From Lewinellaceae bacterium (GTDB taxonomy: Bacteria; Bacteroidota; Bacteroidia; Chitinophagales; Saprospiraceae): DNA of 64,000 bases. The translations under genes were made by a program, and so were the position numbers. The first letter of the stretch is position 1. Each line of letters starts with the position of its first letter. Of this stretch, positions 1 to 9,222 are shown piece after piece. Under the pieces are notes generated by a model. That model saw nothing but the letters and a program-made list of their open reading frames with translations. It had not been told where the DNA came from and did not search any database. The stretch spans positions 4,278,001 through 4,342,000 of the forward strand of contig JACJXX010000002.1 in assembly GCA_020636435.1 (NCBI GenBank), given 5' to 3'.

Positions 1-826
1 CGTTGGCGCTGAAGCGCTGGATGAACTCCATCATCTCCTTGCGCTTTTGCTCCACCTTTTTGTTCTTGTTGGCCATTTGCTGGGCCATCAGCTGGCTGGA
101 TTCGTACCAGAAGGTATAATTGCCGGTAAAGATGCGCATGCGGCGGAAGTCGATGTCCACCATGTGGGTGCAGGCCATATCCAGGAAGTAGCGGTCGTGG
201 GAGACCACGATCACTGTATTTTTGAAGTCCGCCAGGAAGTCGGCCAGCCAGGCCACTGTTTCGGCGTCCAGGTCGTTGGTGGGCTCGTCGAGCAGCAGGA
301 GGTCGGGGTTGTTGAACAGAGCCTGAGCCAGCAGGACCTTTACTTTTTCCGGGCCGCTCAGTTCCTTCATTTGCTTGTAATGCACCGCTTCCGGCACGCC
401 CATGTTGCTCAGCAATTCGGCGGCATCGCTCTCGGCCGTCCATCCCCCCATTTCGCCGTACTTGTTTTCCAGTTCGGCGGCGCGCATGCCGTCGGCCTCG
501 GTGGCGTCGGGATTCATGTAGATGGCGTTCTTTTCCACCATGATGTCGTAGAGCTCCCGGTCGCCCATCATGACCGTATTCAATACTTCCTCCTCTTCGA
601 ACTCAAAGTGGTTCTGCTTCAGCACCGCCATGCGGTTGCCGGGCTCGATGCTCACGCTGCCCCGCATAGCGGGAATCTCCCCGGCGAGGATCTTCAGGAA
701 AGTGGTCTTGCCGGCCCCGTTGGCGCCGATTACGCCGTAGCAGTTGCCTCGGGTGAATTTGAGGTCTACCTCGTCAAAGAGAATGCGCTTTCCGTACTGC
801 AGGCCGAGGCCCTGAACTGTCAACAT
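1..826 (-). CDS. ABC-F family ATPase, YbiT-like (partial, 3' end outside window)
   Basis: ABC-F proteins are soluble twin-ATPase translation factors that act at the ribosomal E site. I translated the minus strand from ATG at 824-826; 275 codons stay open to the window edge. Walker A GANGAGKT is at residues 34-41, an ABC signature of the form LSGPEK lies near residue 160, and Walker B/D-loop LLLLDEPTNDLD and the switch histidine (VVSHDRYF) follow. The lysine-rich interdomain linker (NKNKKVEQKRKEMMEF) begins just before the cut. The insert between Walker A and the signature (DGMRAAELENKYGEMGG) matches YbiT rather than EttA or Uup. The signature has Pro where Gly is usual. Only the first ATPase domain and linker start are visible. 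Confidence 0.9.
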   Translation of the reverse strand, partial: MLTVQGLGLQYGKRILFDEVDLKFTRGNCYGVIGANGAGKTTFLKILAGEIPAMRGSVSIEPGNRMAVLKQNHFEFEEEEVLNTVMMGDRELYDIMVEKNAIYMNPDATEADGMRAAELENKYGEMGGWTAESDAAELLSNMGVPEAVHYKQMKELSGPEKVKVLLAQALFNNPDLLLLDEPTNDLDAETVAWLADFLADFKNTVIVVSHDRYFLDMACTHMVDIDFRRMRIFTGNYTFWYESSQLMAQQMANKNKKVEQKRKEMMEFIQRFSAN

Positions 827-865
827 AGAATGGTTTTTTTTAAGTATTTGGGCCAGGCGCTTTTT

Positions 866-937
866 GCCACGAAAACACGAAGGGCACAAAACCCCACAAA
901 ACTTTGTGCGGATTTTGTGTTTTGGTGTTTTTGTGGC
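866..937. repeat. imperfect inverted repeat upstream of the ABC-F gene
   Basis: GCCACGAAAACAC (866-878) faces GTGTTTTTGTGGC (925-937) with one mismatch. Between the arms, the words ACAAAA and TTTTGTG are repeated. This could form a long hairpin in the 5' leader of the ABC-F gene or be a small interspersed repeat. No gene-like translation crosses it convincingly. Confidence 0.55.
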
Positions 938-1142
938 AAGAAACCCGGCATGAGTGAAACCCGATTAAGCAGCCTCACTTTTTTAAGCGCGCAAAGGTAA
1001 GGGGATTTGGGGAGGAATGCCTGGAAATTGCATGTTTTACAGAAACTTAACATTTTCCGGCAATTCCCGGCCGATGGAGTGAAGGTCGGATAGGTTGTAT
1101 TTTTTTATGGATTTCATTATTACATCATTTTGATCTTGGTTC

Positions 1143-1457
1143 CTAGAACCCTTCGGTGTAAACCCCCAGCACCCCCCAATAAAGCATCAACACAAAGAAG
1201 GACGCCTTCACCAGCAAAACGAACAGGATCAAAAAAAGTGCCTGCGCGATAACCCTTTTCCATTTTTGTTGTCTCATAGCTTTCACCAGGCTAACCATTA
1301 CCCATGAAAAGGCCAAAAGAGAAAAAACGAATATTGTTACAGCGGTGCCCTGGGCTATCTTCTGAGAAAAAAGATTCTTCTCGAGCGCATTATACACCAG
1401 CAAGAGCAACAATAATAGGGAAACCGAATAAAGGGGAATAAAAATAATGAGCCTCAT
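1143..1457 (-). CDS. small hypothetical membrane protein
   Basis: The protein has 104 residues and starts with ATG at 1455-1457. It shows three hydrophobic segments: residues 2-22, about 38-60, and about 72-95. Basic residues (RQQKWKR) between the second and third suggest a cytoplasmic loop. It is unlike any family I recognise. It lies downstream of, and on the same strand as, the TPR membrane protein gene, whose stop is 65 bases away, so co-transcription is possible. Confidence 0.55.
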   Translation of the reverse strand: MRLIIFIPLYSVSLLLLLLLVYNALEKNLFSQKIAQGTAVTIFVFSLLAFSWVMVSLVKAMRQQKWKRVIAQALFLILFVLLVKASFFVLMLYWGVLGVYTEGF

Positions 1458-1521
1458 TGCCTTCTTGTTTTTCCTTTAATCTTCCGTTTTACAACCTGCC
1501 AGCGCACCGGGAAACACCTCA

Positions 1522-2829
1522 CTACCCCGTCCATTTCTGCCACCACCCCTTATTTTTAAGCTCATCGAACAGGCTATATCCCAGAAGGATCAGCATCCAG
1601 GCCGCACCAGCAATGACCTCGGAGGGTTTATACGGCCGGTGCCCCAGCAGGGCCAGGGCCAGGTTGACGGCGCCGCAGAGGTAAATGCCCCCCAGGATCA
1701 GGCTCATTTGCCGGGCGAAGGACCCTTTCCTGGAAAGGATGACATCGGCGGCAATTGCGCCGTAGATCATCAGGAAAATGGCCGTTGTCACACCGATAAA
1801 ATCGCCGGTGGCCAGGTAGGCGCCAAAGGCCAGTACGCCCAGGGCGCCGTTGAGGTCGAGGAACACGAACTGGGCGGCCTTATTGGTGAAGGGGAAATGC
1901 CAGCGGCGACGCGGGGCCACCCATTTGGGCCATAGCCGCACTACCCAGAAGATAAAAAGGGGCAGGTAGATCAGCCAGGCCAGGGCCTGCCGCCCGGTTT
2001 CAGGTATAAACTCCGGGCTTTTCGTGATCAGCAGCAGGAGCAGGACAAAGGCGGTCATCGTAGTGATGAATTGAGAAATGGGGTTTAACAACACGCCTCT
2101 GTCCCAACGGCTGACCGCCCGCCACAATCGGTTCTCATAGGCGTAGGCTTCGTAGTAATTGTAGAGTTCGTCCCGGTCTCCGGGATCCTGCCGCAGTGCC
2201 GACAGATGATGCTCCAGCGCCGTTGCGATATTGCCGTTCCGGCGGCGCTGCTCCGCCAGGAGGCGCTGCAGGTAGGCATCCTCCGGATCGGCCTGGCCGA
2301 GCTGCTGCAGGTACTTTTCCGCTTCGCCGAAGTGTAAGCCCTGCCGGGCAATGGCAGCTTTATAAGTAAGTGCCGGAGCGTGGCTGGGATTCAGCGCCAA
2401 AACCCGGCCGATGAGCTTTTCCGCTTTCAGGGTATCTATCAGCCCGCCGGACCGGTGGAAAGCTATGGCCAGCCCGAAGAGGTAATCGGCATTTTCCGGC
2501 TCTCGCTCGACAGCCAGCTCAAAGTAGGGGATGGCCTTTTTGTGTTTTTCCAACAGGCTGTATATCTCGCCGGCCTCGAAATGGATGGCTGCATCACCCG
2601 GGCCATGGCGGAGCGCCTGTGCGATAAATCTTCGGGCGCCGTGTAAGTCGTTCCGCAGGCGGGCGCAGGCGGCCAGGCCCCGGAAGGCCAGGGCATTGTC
2701 GGGGTCAAGTTCCAGCATAGCCCTGAATTCCGCTTCCGCTTCTGCGGGGCGGCGGAATTCGAGGAGTTGCTGGGCGCGGAGGAAGCGCTTGGCGAGGGCC
2801 AAGGCATTTCCATCGAATGAGCTAGGCAT
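1522..2829 (-). CDS. TPR protein with C-terminal multi-spanning membrane domain
   Basis: The protein has 435 residues. The N-terminal half (about 15-235) is a run of tetratricopeptide repeats with typical A/Y/P spacing (for example LDPDNALAFRGLAACARL, then HGPGDAAIHFEAGEIYSLLE). The C-terminal half has about six hydrophobic segments between residues 250 and 425. TPRs bind other proteins, so this looks like a membrane-anchored scaffold, but the partner is unknown. No catalytic motif was seen. The start at 2829 gives a short polar lead into the first TPR and is the first good ATG. Confidence 0.75.
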   Translation of the reverse strand: MPSSFDGNALALAKRFLRAQQLLEFRRPAEAEAEFRAMLELDPDNALAFRGLAACARLRNDLHGARRFIAQALRHGPGDAAIHFEAGEIYSLLEKHKKAIPYFELAVEREPENADYLFGLAIAFHRSGGLIDTLKAEKLIGRVLALNPSHAPALTYKAAIARQGLHFGEAEKYLQQLGQADPEDAYLQRLLAEQRRRNGNIATALEHHLSALRQDPGDRDELYNYYEAYAYENRLWRAVSRWDRGVLLNPISQFITTMTAFVLLLLLITKSPEFIPETGRQALAWLIYLPLFIFWVVRLWPKWVAPRRRWHFPFTNKAAQFVFLDLNGALGVLAFGAYLATGDFIGVTTAIFLMIYGAIAADVILSRKGSFARQMSLILGGIYLCGAVNLALALLGHRPYKPSEVIAGAAWMLILLGYSLFDELKNKGWWQKWTG

Positions 2830-2924
2830 GGGCGCGCTTTTAGAATGAAGATAGTATCTCTAATTCTACTTTGCCACTTTAACGGGAGCGCGGGCCACTC
2901 CGAATGTTTAAGTGAAAAGTAGAA

Positions 2925-3395
2925 CTAAATATGCCCTCTTTTATTGAAATTCCGAAATGTATGCGGGAACAATATTTGCAACTGCTCTCTACTGCAATGG
3001 GCAAGGCCGTTTTTCATCTCTGCCAGCCGGATATCTTCTTTTAAACGTTCATACTTTTCCTTCGGAATATACTCCCTCAAGTGAAGCAGGCTTGAAGCAG
3101 TAAAGGGGCTTTGCCCTCTTCCATATTTATCTGGGTCCTGCTTAAATAACCGGAATACCTTTTCATTCCTGATCACATGATAAAACAACAAGTCCAGGAG
3201 GACCTCTTCTGTCATTTCTTCCTCCCGGTGCAACAGAATTACAAAGATCAGATAGTTATTTCCTTTAGCCACCTCTTTGATGTTGGAGAGAACCCGATCC
3301 CAGAAAGCTTCATCAAATGCTACTGGACTACTATGCTTAACACCAAATTGGTGAGCGATTAAACTCCAGCATTTGTCCCAGTATTTCTTATCCAA
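2925..3395 (-). CDS. hypothetical protein
   Basis: The protein has 156 residues, with no signal peptide or membrane segment. It is rich in charged residues and aromatic Trp/Tyr/Phe in the N-terminal third (DKKYWDKCWSLIAHQF), followed by an alpha-helical pattern (EEMTEEVLLDLLFYHV). I do not recognise the family. It is more AT-rich than the adjoining glucoamylase gene, which lies upstream on the same strand, ending 43 bases before this start. It may be a recent arrival. Confidence 0.5.
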   Translation of the reverse strand: MDKKYWDKCWSLIAHQFGVKHSSPVAFDEAFWDRVLSNIKEVAKGNNYLIFVILLHREEEMTEEVLLDLLFYHVIRNEKVFRLFKQDPDKYGRGQSPFTASSLLHLREYIPKEKYERLKEDIRLAEMKNGLAHCSREQLQILFPHTFRNFNKRGHI

Positions 3396-3438
3396 TTTTT
3401 CAGTAATTTATCAAGGATGAAGTTACCGAATATTTTAT

Positions 3439-5259
3439 CTACCTGCCAGGCCGCCCCGCCTCCACATGCTCTAGCTGATAAGCCGCACTGATCAGCGCCA
3501 AATGTGTAAAAGCCTGCGGGAAGTTGCCGATCTGCTCCCCGTTGAGAGCGATCATCTCGGAGAAGAGGCCCAGGTGGTTGGCGTAGCCCAGCATTTTTTC
3601 GAAGTAGAGGCGGGCTTTGTCCAGCTGCCCGGCCTTGGCCAGGTTCTCGATGTACCAGAAGGAGCACATGGAGAAGGTCTCCTCGGCGCCGTCCAGGCCG
3701 TCGACAGCGCCGTTGTCGGTCCGGTAGCGGTAGACCAGCGTGTCGGTGGCCAGCTCCTTTTCGATGGCCTTCAGTGTCGATTGCCAGCGTTTTTCATGGG
3801 GGCTCAGCAGGCGCACCAGCGGCATGAGCAGGGCGGAGGCGTCGAGCACGTCGGCGCCACGGTACTGCACGAAAGCCTGTTTGTCTTCATTCCAGTAGTT
3901 GTTGTAGATGTCCTCGTAGATAGCGTCGCGGCTCTTCCGCCATTTTTCGATGGGCGCCGGAAACGACCGGGCTTCGGCAATGCGAATGCCGCGGTCGATA
4001 GCCACCCAGCTCATCACTTTGGAGTGAAGGAATTCCTGGGTTTCGCTGCGTACTTCCCAGATGCCGTGGCCTTTCTGCTTCCAGTTCTCACAGACGAAGT
4101 TGACGATCTCCCGGATATCCATCCAGAATTCATAAGTAATGGAATCGTTGTGGCGGTTGTACAGGTAAACCGTGTCGATCAACTCCCCGTAAACGTCCAG
4201 TTGGAATTGCGTGGAAGCGGCATTGCCCACCCGCACCGGACGGCTGCCTCTGTACCCTTCGAGGTGATCGAGCTCGTATTCGTCAAGCTCGGTGTTGCCG
4301 TCTACCGCATACATCAGCTGTATGTTGGCGGCGTTGTCGAGGTCGCGGCAGCGCGCCATGATCCATTTGATGAACGCGCCGGCTTCTTCGCGGAAGCCCA
4401 TGCGCACAAAGGCATACATCGAAAAGGCCGCGTCGCGGATCCAGGTGTAGCGGTAATCCCAGTTGCGCTCGCCGCCAACCGCTTCCGGCAGGCCAAAGGT
4501 AGCCGCCGCTATGGGAGAGCCGTAGCGGTAGGATGTCAATAGCTTCAGCGTGATGAGCGAACGGTGGATAATCTCCTCCCAACGGCCGCTATACCGGGCC
4601 TGGGCGATCCACTCCTCCCAGAAGTTGATCGTGTTTTCAAAGGCGGTATTGCAGTAGTAGTAAAGGTCGCGCTCCGGTTCGGGCGCATCGCGGCTTACCG
4701 CTTCCAGCACGAATGACACGCACTGCCCTTCTTCCAGAGTAAAAGCCGCCTCCACTGCGTCGCCGGCCACTTTCAGCTCGGTGTCGCTGCACAGGCGTAC
4801 CGATAGGGTGGCGCCATCGGCCAGGAGCACCGACTTCGGCCCTTCCTGTTTGAGGAAAGGGGCGGTGCGGGCATAGTCGAAGCGGGGGGCGCAGGTGGCT
4901 TTAAACTCCAGCTTCCCCTTGATGCAGCGCAGCATGCGCACAACCGCGCAGTGCTCTTCCTGCTCTTTGACCGGCATGAAGTCGGTCAGCTCTGCGATTC
5001 CGGCTTCCGACAGGAAGCGGGTCAGCAGTATTGCCGTGTCGGGCAGGTACAACTGTTTAACCGGTACTTCGCCATCAACGGGTTCGATGCTAAAACTGCC
5101 CCCTTTCTTCCGGTCGAGCAGGGCGGCAAAAATGGTGGGCGAGTCGAAGCGGGTGAACGGCATAAAATCTATAGAACCCCGGCGGGACAACAGGGCGGTG
5201 GTGTGCAGGTTGCCGATCAGGCCGTAGTCGGAGATTCGGGGATAGTCTTGCTCGGGCAT
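3439..5259 (-). CDS. glycoside hydrolase family 15 (glucoamylase/trehalase-like)
   Basis: This is a cytoplasmic enzyme of 606 residues expected to release glucose from alpha-glucans or trehalose by inversion. An N-terminal beta-sandwich (about 1-230) with the opening motif YGLIGNLHTTALLSRRGSIDF leads into an (alpha/alpha)6 barrel carrying WDYRYTWIRD at 267-276. Candidate catalytic acids are Glu402 (WEVRSE) and Glu526/527 (GAEETFSMCSFW). I chose ATG at 5257-5259 because the family begins at this point. A longer reading to 5316 adds 19 residues that run into a duplicated gene fragment. There is no signal peptide. Substrate cannot be settled from sequence: bacterial GH15 members include trehalases. 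Confidence 0.9.
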   Translation of the reverse strand: MPEQDYPRISDYGLIGNLHTTALLSRRGSIDFMPFTRFDSPTIFAALLDRKKGGSFSIEPVDGEVPVKQLYLPDTAILLTRFLSEAGIAELTDFMPVKEQEEHCAVVRMLRCIKGKLEFKATCAPRFDYARTAPFLKQEGPKSVLLADGATLSVRLCSDTELKVAGDAVEAAFTLEEGQCVSFVLEAVSRDAPEPERDLYYYCNTAFENTINFWEEWIAQARYSGRWEEIIHRSLITLKLLTSYRYGSPIAAATFGLPEAVGGERNWDYRYTWIRDAAFSMYAFVRMGFREEAGAFIKWIMARCRDLDNAANIQLMYAVDGNTELDEYELDHLEGYRGSRPVRVGNAASTQFQLDVYGELIDTVYLYNRHNDSITYEFWMDIREIVNFVCENWKQKGHGIWEVRSETQEFLHSKVMSWVAIDRGIRIAEARSFPAPIEKWRKSRDAIYEDIYNNYWNEDKQAFVQYRGADVLDASALLMPLVRLLSPHEKRWQSTLKAIEKELATDTLVYRYRTDNGAVDGLDGAEETFSMCSFWYIENLAKAGQLDKARLYFEKMLGYANHLGLFSEMIALNGEQIGNFPQAFTHLALISAAYQLEHVEAGRPGR

Positions 5260-5372
5260 GAATGATTGGTTGGTTCCTTTTTTGAACAATAAAAAGGAAC
5301 CATTTGCTCGATACAAAAGGATAACTGGCGGAATCTATTTGATTTTACTTGCATTCCGCCAGGTATGGATAA

Positions 5373-5546
5373 AAAACCCATCCGCTGCCTGGCAATATTG
5401 ATACGCACGCCTCCTCCGTAGTACCGGGTTGTATCATCCAGCTTATCATCCTTGCTGTCCTTTTTCCGGTAGAAACAGTACAGGTCGATGAAGACGTTGT
5501 GGGCCAGCATGCAGCTTACGTCCAACCCCAATATTTGCTCCACCAC
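5373..5546 (-). pseudogene. duplicated 3' fragment of a RemB/Wzi-like gene
   Basis: Reading the minus strand gives 58 residues that align without gaps to the C-terminus of the intact gene at 7353-9146: LAHNVFIDLYCFYRKKDS here against LAHNVFIDFHYFYRKKDS there, then DDKLDDTT, GGGVRINIA and QRM. The nucleotide sequences are also clearly alike. The native stop is lost, and the frame runs on into the GH15 leader. No signal peptide or upstream part of the gene is present. This is a remnant of a paralogous copy or of a partial duplication, about 1.8 kb from the intact gene and on the same strand. Confidence 0.8.
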
Positions 5547-5558
5547 GGTTTTAGCACC

Positions 5559-7130
5559 TTACGGCCTCACCCCCTTCCCCGCCAATTGCCACCCTTCCCC
5601 TTCCACTTGGTAGAAGAGCAGGCCACTAACCGGCACGGCGGGCTCCGCTACATTGGTCCGGGTATTATAGGTACGCAGCAGGCGGCCGCCGGGTTCGTAC
5701 ACCGAAATACGCACCGGCCGGCTTTCGGCAGCGCGCACAATAAATTCACTGCCCAGGAACTGGAACTGCACATCAGCCGGGGCAGCTTGCAACTTATTTG
5801 CCGAAATGCCCGAAATGCCGGTTTCTATATAATAGAGTTCCCGCCCCACTGACCCGTCCACCGCGCTGGCGAAGTACAGGCGGCCGTTCTGAACGCCCAC
5901 CGGCTGTACGCTTTTATAAGTGCCGGTATTGTCCGGATATTCGTAAATGCTGTGAGCGGTTGATGCTTCTGTATCGACGTAATAAATCTCCGCATCGAAG
6001 CCATTCTGGATGCCGACAGCAAAAAAGACATACTTGTCAAATGTGATCATATTGGACAGAAAAGGACGGTCGGTAGTCACCAGGCCGGTAGTGGAAGCGC
6101 CGGTTCCGCCGGTGATGGCGACGAACTCATTGAAGCTGCCCGGAGAATCGGCATGGAACACCGTTTTGCCCCTCGCCACGGCGTGTACTATCGGAGTCGA
6201 ACCCAAGAGGCCCGGATCTACCCCCGACACCAGGGCGGCGGCCTCAAACGGAGCGGCACTCAGGCTGTAGAAGGTGTTGTTGAAATCGACGAAACCTATA
6301 CGCCGCTGGTCGTCGAGGTTGAGGAAGCGATCGCATTGGTTGATCGGGAATTCGATGATGCTGTCCAGCGCTGCATTGTAGGCAAAAACTCCATCCCATT
6401 CCGTCTGGCTGGAGTTCCCGCGTTGAGCAAATACCAGGCCTCCGGCAACTTCTCCCAGCCCGTACCCTCTCGTGGTGAAGGAGGCATCCAGGTCTTGCCC
6501 CAGTTGCACCAACGCACCGTTATAGGCATATAGCTGCACGATCTCGCTGAAGGGTTTTCGAAGAAAAGCGATGCCGTCACCGTACGTCGCATAGTTGGCG
6601 GAGCCTTTACCGTCCCTTTCTAAAAAATCCACCCCACTTAGCACCTCTTCCATAGACGAGCCGTCGGCGCTGCGGTACAGGGCGCCGCCGTAGGTAAAGA
6701 AAAGGCCGTGAGCGGCCGTAGCGGTTAAGCCCAACGCCCGCGCACCGGGGGAGCCGTTGAGAGGCAAGGCCAGCACCGTACCCGCCTCCGTGCCGTCGGT
6801 AGACCAGATAGAGCTGCCGTTCTGGCCATCATTGGCCACGAAGTAGAGGCGGCCGTTGAAGGTGACAAAATCTCGAGGCGCGGAATCTGCGGCCCCCGGG
6901 TTGATGTCCTTAAGCAGGCGCATCTCTCCGTTTTCCAGGACAGCCAGTTCTTGGCCGGCTTCCGCACTGATGGCCGGAAAGATCATCAGATCGCCCAGGT
7001 AATGGGCCTGGAAATTGAACTCGTCTATCCCGTCGGCGCTACCGGGGTTGAAATCGGAAACCAGAACGGGCTGGGCGTTGAGCAGGAAAACAATGGTTAC
7101 TAAAAAAGTGGTTAGTGCATGTTTCTTCAT
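5559..7130 (-). CDS. secreted ELWxxDGT-repeat protein with T9SS sorting domain
   Basis: The protein has 523 residues. An N-terminal signal peptide (MKKHALTTFLVTIVFLLNA) is followed by beta-propeller-like repeats of the ELWxxDGT class; the clearest is SSIWSTDGTEAGTV near residue 115, and DAEIYYVDTEAS and GRELYYIETG are later, more divergent units. The last 75 residues (VRISVYEPGGRLLRTYNT, then VSGLLFYQVEGEGWQLAGK) form a type A T9SS C-terminal sorting domain, so it should be exported and attached to or released from the cell surface. The function of the repeats is unknown. A possible promoter lies at 7280-7287. Confidence 0.85.
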   Translation of the reverse strand: MKKHALTTFLVTIVFLLNAQPVLVSDFNPGSADGIDEFNFQAHYLGDLMIFPAISAEAGQELAVLENGEMRLLKDINPGAADSAPRDFVTFNGRLYFVANDGQNGSSIWSTDGTEAGTVLALPLNGSPGARALGLTATAAHGLFFTYGGALYRSADGSSMEEVLSGVDFLERDGKGSANYATYGDGIAFLRKPFSEIVQLYAYNGALVQLGQDLDASFTTRGYGLGEVAGGLVFAQRGNSSQTEWDGVFAYNAALDSIIEFPINQCDRFLNLDDQRRIGFVDFNNTFYSLSAAPFEAAALVSGVDPGLLGSTPIVHAVARGKTVFHADSPGSFNEFVAITGGTGASTTGLVTTDRPFLSNMITFDKYVFFAVGIQNGFDAEIYYVDTEASTAHSIYEYPDNTGTYKSVQPVGVQNGRLYFASAVDGSVGRELYYIETGISGISANKLQAAPADVQFQFLGSEFIVRAAESRPVRISVYEPGGRLLRTYNTRTNVAEPAVPVSGLLFYQVEGEGWQLAGKGVRP

Positions 7131-7279
7131 GGCGCGGTCATTTTTTTGAGCGGTTAGATAATAGTAGAGAAGCGCAATTCCGTATTTCCCGTTAGGGTGG
7201 CCGCTTTAAGCAGGAGCAACAGCTATTGATCGATAGCCGTTAAAGGAACGTTACCAGGAAAGCACGCTTCGTCAGAGCC

Positions 7280-7287
7280 CAAATATA
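7280..7287 (-). promoter_or_regulatory. possible Bacteroidota -7 box for the ELWxxDGT gene
   Basis: The minus strand reads TATATTTG, which fits TAnnTTTG. No well-spaced -33 TTG was found. The box lies about 150 bases before the ATG at 7130, in an intergenic stretch (7131-7352) that otherwise holds nothing recognisable. Confidence 0.3.
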
Positions 7288-7352
7288 AACAATCGTTTTT
7301 TTTCTACCCGTTTTTCAAGGCAAAGAAAAACCTCTTTGCCAGAGAAAAACGC

Positions 7353-9146
7353 CTAAAAGTCCATCCGCTGCTTCGCAATATTGATGCGCACGCCCCCCCC
7401 GAAGTACTGCGTGGTATCGTCCAGCTTATCGTCCTCGCTGTCTTTTTTGCGGTAGAAATAGTGGAAGTCGATGAAGACGTTGTGCGCCAGGGTGTAGGTG
7501 AGGTCCAATCCCAGCAGGCTGGTGGTAGCGGTGATGCCCTGTCCGATCTCGTTGCCGAAGTCTTGCTCCCGGCTGTTGTGGGATTTGAGCAGGTTGCCGC
7601 CCCAGTTCTGGTTGGCTCCATCCTCTCCGAATTTGGCGCGGATAAAGCGCCCTTCGAGCTGCACTTTTTTGAAGGGCTGGTACCGGGCGATGAAGAGGGC
7701 CTCGCGAAAGTTGGCGCCCAGGGGGTGGGCCAGCGGCTGGTTGTAGTGGGTGTAGCTGGAGGAGCTGTCGCGGTGGGTGTAGGTAAAGGGCCGCGCCTGG
7801 TTGAACTCGGCCTGCAGGTCGAGGTGGTCAAGGCCGAAGGCATTGATGTATTTCAGGCCGGCCTGTATGCCGTATTTATTGGCCCACCAGCCGCGCCGTT
7901 CGATGAAGAGTTCGTCAAATTTGAATTCGTCGAGCATGATTTGGCCGTAAAGCTGGAAACAATGCAGGAAGTTCCACTTGGCGTCCAGCCCGATAAGCAC
8001 GTTGTCGGGGCTGCCCAGCCCCTGCTCTATGGTGCGGTAGAGGATTACCGGGTTGAGGTACTGGAATTCGAAGCCGCCGCCTGCGCGGCTGAAGACCACC
8101 GATTCGAAGACGCCGAAACTAAGGTTGGGCAAGGCCTGGTAGCTGAGATAGTGGGCCGCCATGTATTTTCGGGGCAGCACTTCATTGGCCCCCAACCCGG
8201 CGTTCGACTGGGCTGCCAATTCCATGAAGAGGTTCTGGTAGTGCAGCTTCCACACCCGCCAGTTGGCTTTCAGGTAGAGGTAGTTGTTGGAAAAATCGGA
8301 CAACAGCAGCGAGCGGTAACCATTGCCGATGAAGTTGCGCCCGTAACCAAACTGCAGGCCGACGTGGCGGCTGAGGTTGAAGGCCAGGTAGCCCTGCCCG
8401 TTGAGATAGTCGTAGCCGTTGGTAATGTCAAAAATCTGGCTTTGGTAATTTTTGTAGAGGCCAGCCCCGGGAATGGCCTGGTCGCGGGCGATGCGCTCGT
8501 TGACGTAGTTGGGAAAGCGGGCCTGCGTTTCCACGATATTGAAGTAGAGGTAAATGCGGTCGTCGATGCCCGAACGCAGCTCTATCCCCCGGAGATTGTT
8601 AAAGATCAGCTCGTCGTCATTCTGAGCTTTGGCCAGCTTGAAATCCAGCAGCGGGTTGGCCCGGATGTGGAAAAACTTGTCGTTCACCTCTATCATGTTG
8701 GCGGGAGTGGGGTACAAAAAGCCCAGGTAGGGTTTTTCCCGCAGGGTATAGCGCGGGTTCTCCATGCTGGCTTCCACCTGGGTGACGAGCGTATCGGAAT
8801 AGATGCTCTCCCTCGGGCCGGCGATGCGGGTAGGAAAGCGGGCGGTGACGAGCCACTCGTTGTTGTCCCGGAAGATGTAGTACAGGTCGCGCCGGTCGCG
8901 GATGGTCAGAGGGATGAGCGCCGTATCGATGCCCAGGGCGTAGGCGGCCACGTCGCTGCGCAGATAGTATTTCAGGGAAGAGTGATGGGGCGTAGGCCGG
9001 CCCGTTTTGATCTCCAGGCGATCCATGATGTGATAGGCTGGATTGCCCAGCGGCAAGCCGCTGCCCTGCCCGGCCAGCCTGGCGGGAAATGCGAACCCGA
9101 TGACAACAACCAATGCCACGCAAACGAATCCTGCCCGATGTTGCAT
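7353..9146 (-). CDS. RemB / capsule-assembly Wzi-like outer-membrane protein
   Basis: The protein has 597 residues. A signal peptide covers 1-26. The mature part is rich in alternating beta strands and contains the family hallmark GYGRNFIGNGYRSLLLSDF near residue 270, and it ends in Phe as outer-membrane barrels do (KQRMDF). Members of this family include RemB, associated with flavobacterial gliding/T9SS, and Wzi, a surface capsule lectin. Which role applies here is not shown by the sequence. A promoter-like TTG-N19-TATTTTTG lies just upstream (9185-9214). A broken copy of the last 58 codons lies at 5373-5546. Confidence 0.82.
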   Translation of the reverse strand: MQHRAGFVCVALVVVIGFAFPARLAGQGSGLPLGNPAYHIMDRLEIKTGRPTPHHSSLKYYLRSDVAAYALGIDTALIPLTIRDRRDLYYIFRDNNEWLVTARFPTRIAGPRESIYSDTLVTQVEASMENPRYTLREKPYLGFLYPTPANMIEVNDKFFHIRANPLLDFKLAKAQNDDELIFNNLRGIELRSGIDDRIYLYFNIVETQARFPNYVNERIARDQAIPGAGLYKNYQSQIFDITNGYDYLNGQGYLAFNLSRHVGLQFGYGRNFIGNGYRSLLLSDFSNNYLYLKANWRVWKLHYQNLFMELAAQSNAGLGANEVLPRKYMAAHYLSYQALPNLSFGVFESVVFSRAGGGFEFQYLNPVILYRTIEQGLGSPDNVLIGLDAKWNFLHCFQLYGQIMLDEFKFDELFIERRGWWANKYGIQAGLKYINAFGLDHLDLQAEFNQARPFTYTHRDSSSSYTHYNQPLAHPLGANFREALFIARYQPFKKVQLEGRFIRAKFGEDGANQNWGGNLLKSHNSREQDFGNEIGQGITATTSLLGLDLTYTLAHNVFIDFHYFYRKKDSEDDKLDDTTQYFGGGVRINIAKQRMDF

Positions 9147-9184
9147 ACCTGTTATTTTTGTAATTGGAAGGGGAAATGCAGCGG

Positions 9185-9214
9185 CAAAAATACAATTTTT
9201 ACCCGCTGCTGCAA
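9185..9214 (-). promoter_or_regulatory. Bacteroidota-type promoter for the RemB-like gene
   Basis: On the minus strand TTG (9212-9214) is followed after 19 bases by TATTTTTG (9185-9192), matching the -33 TTG / -7 TAnnTTTG pattern of this phylum. It lies 39-68 bases before the ATG of the RemB-like gene. Confidence 0.5.
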
Positions 9215-9222
9215 GGGTATTT

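Noticed and set aside
47..1000. Plus-strand 317-residue frame
   Set aside because: Shadow of the ABC-F gene on the minus strand. Its composition is His/Val/Gly-rich and without domain.
820..1053. 77-residue minus frame before the ABC-F gene
   Set aside because: It runs through an inverted repeat and overlaps the ABC-F start; no protein-like pattern.
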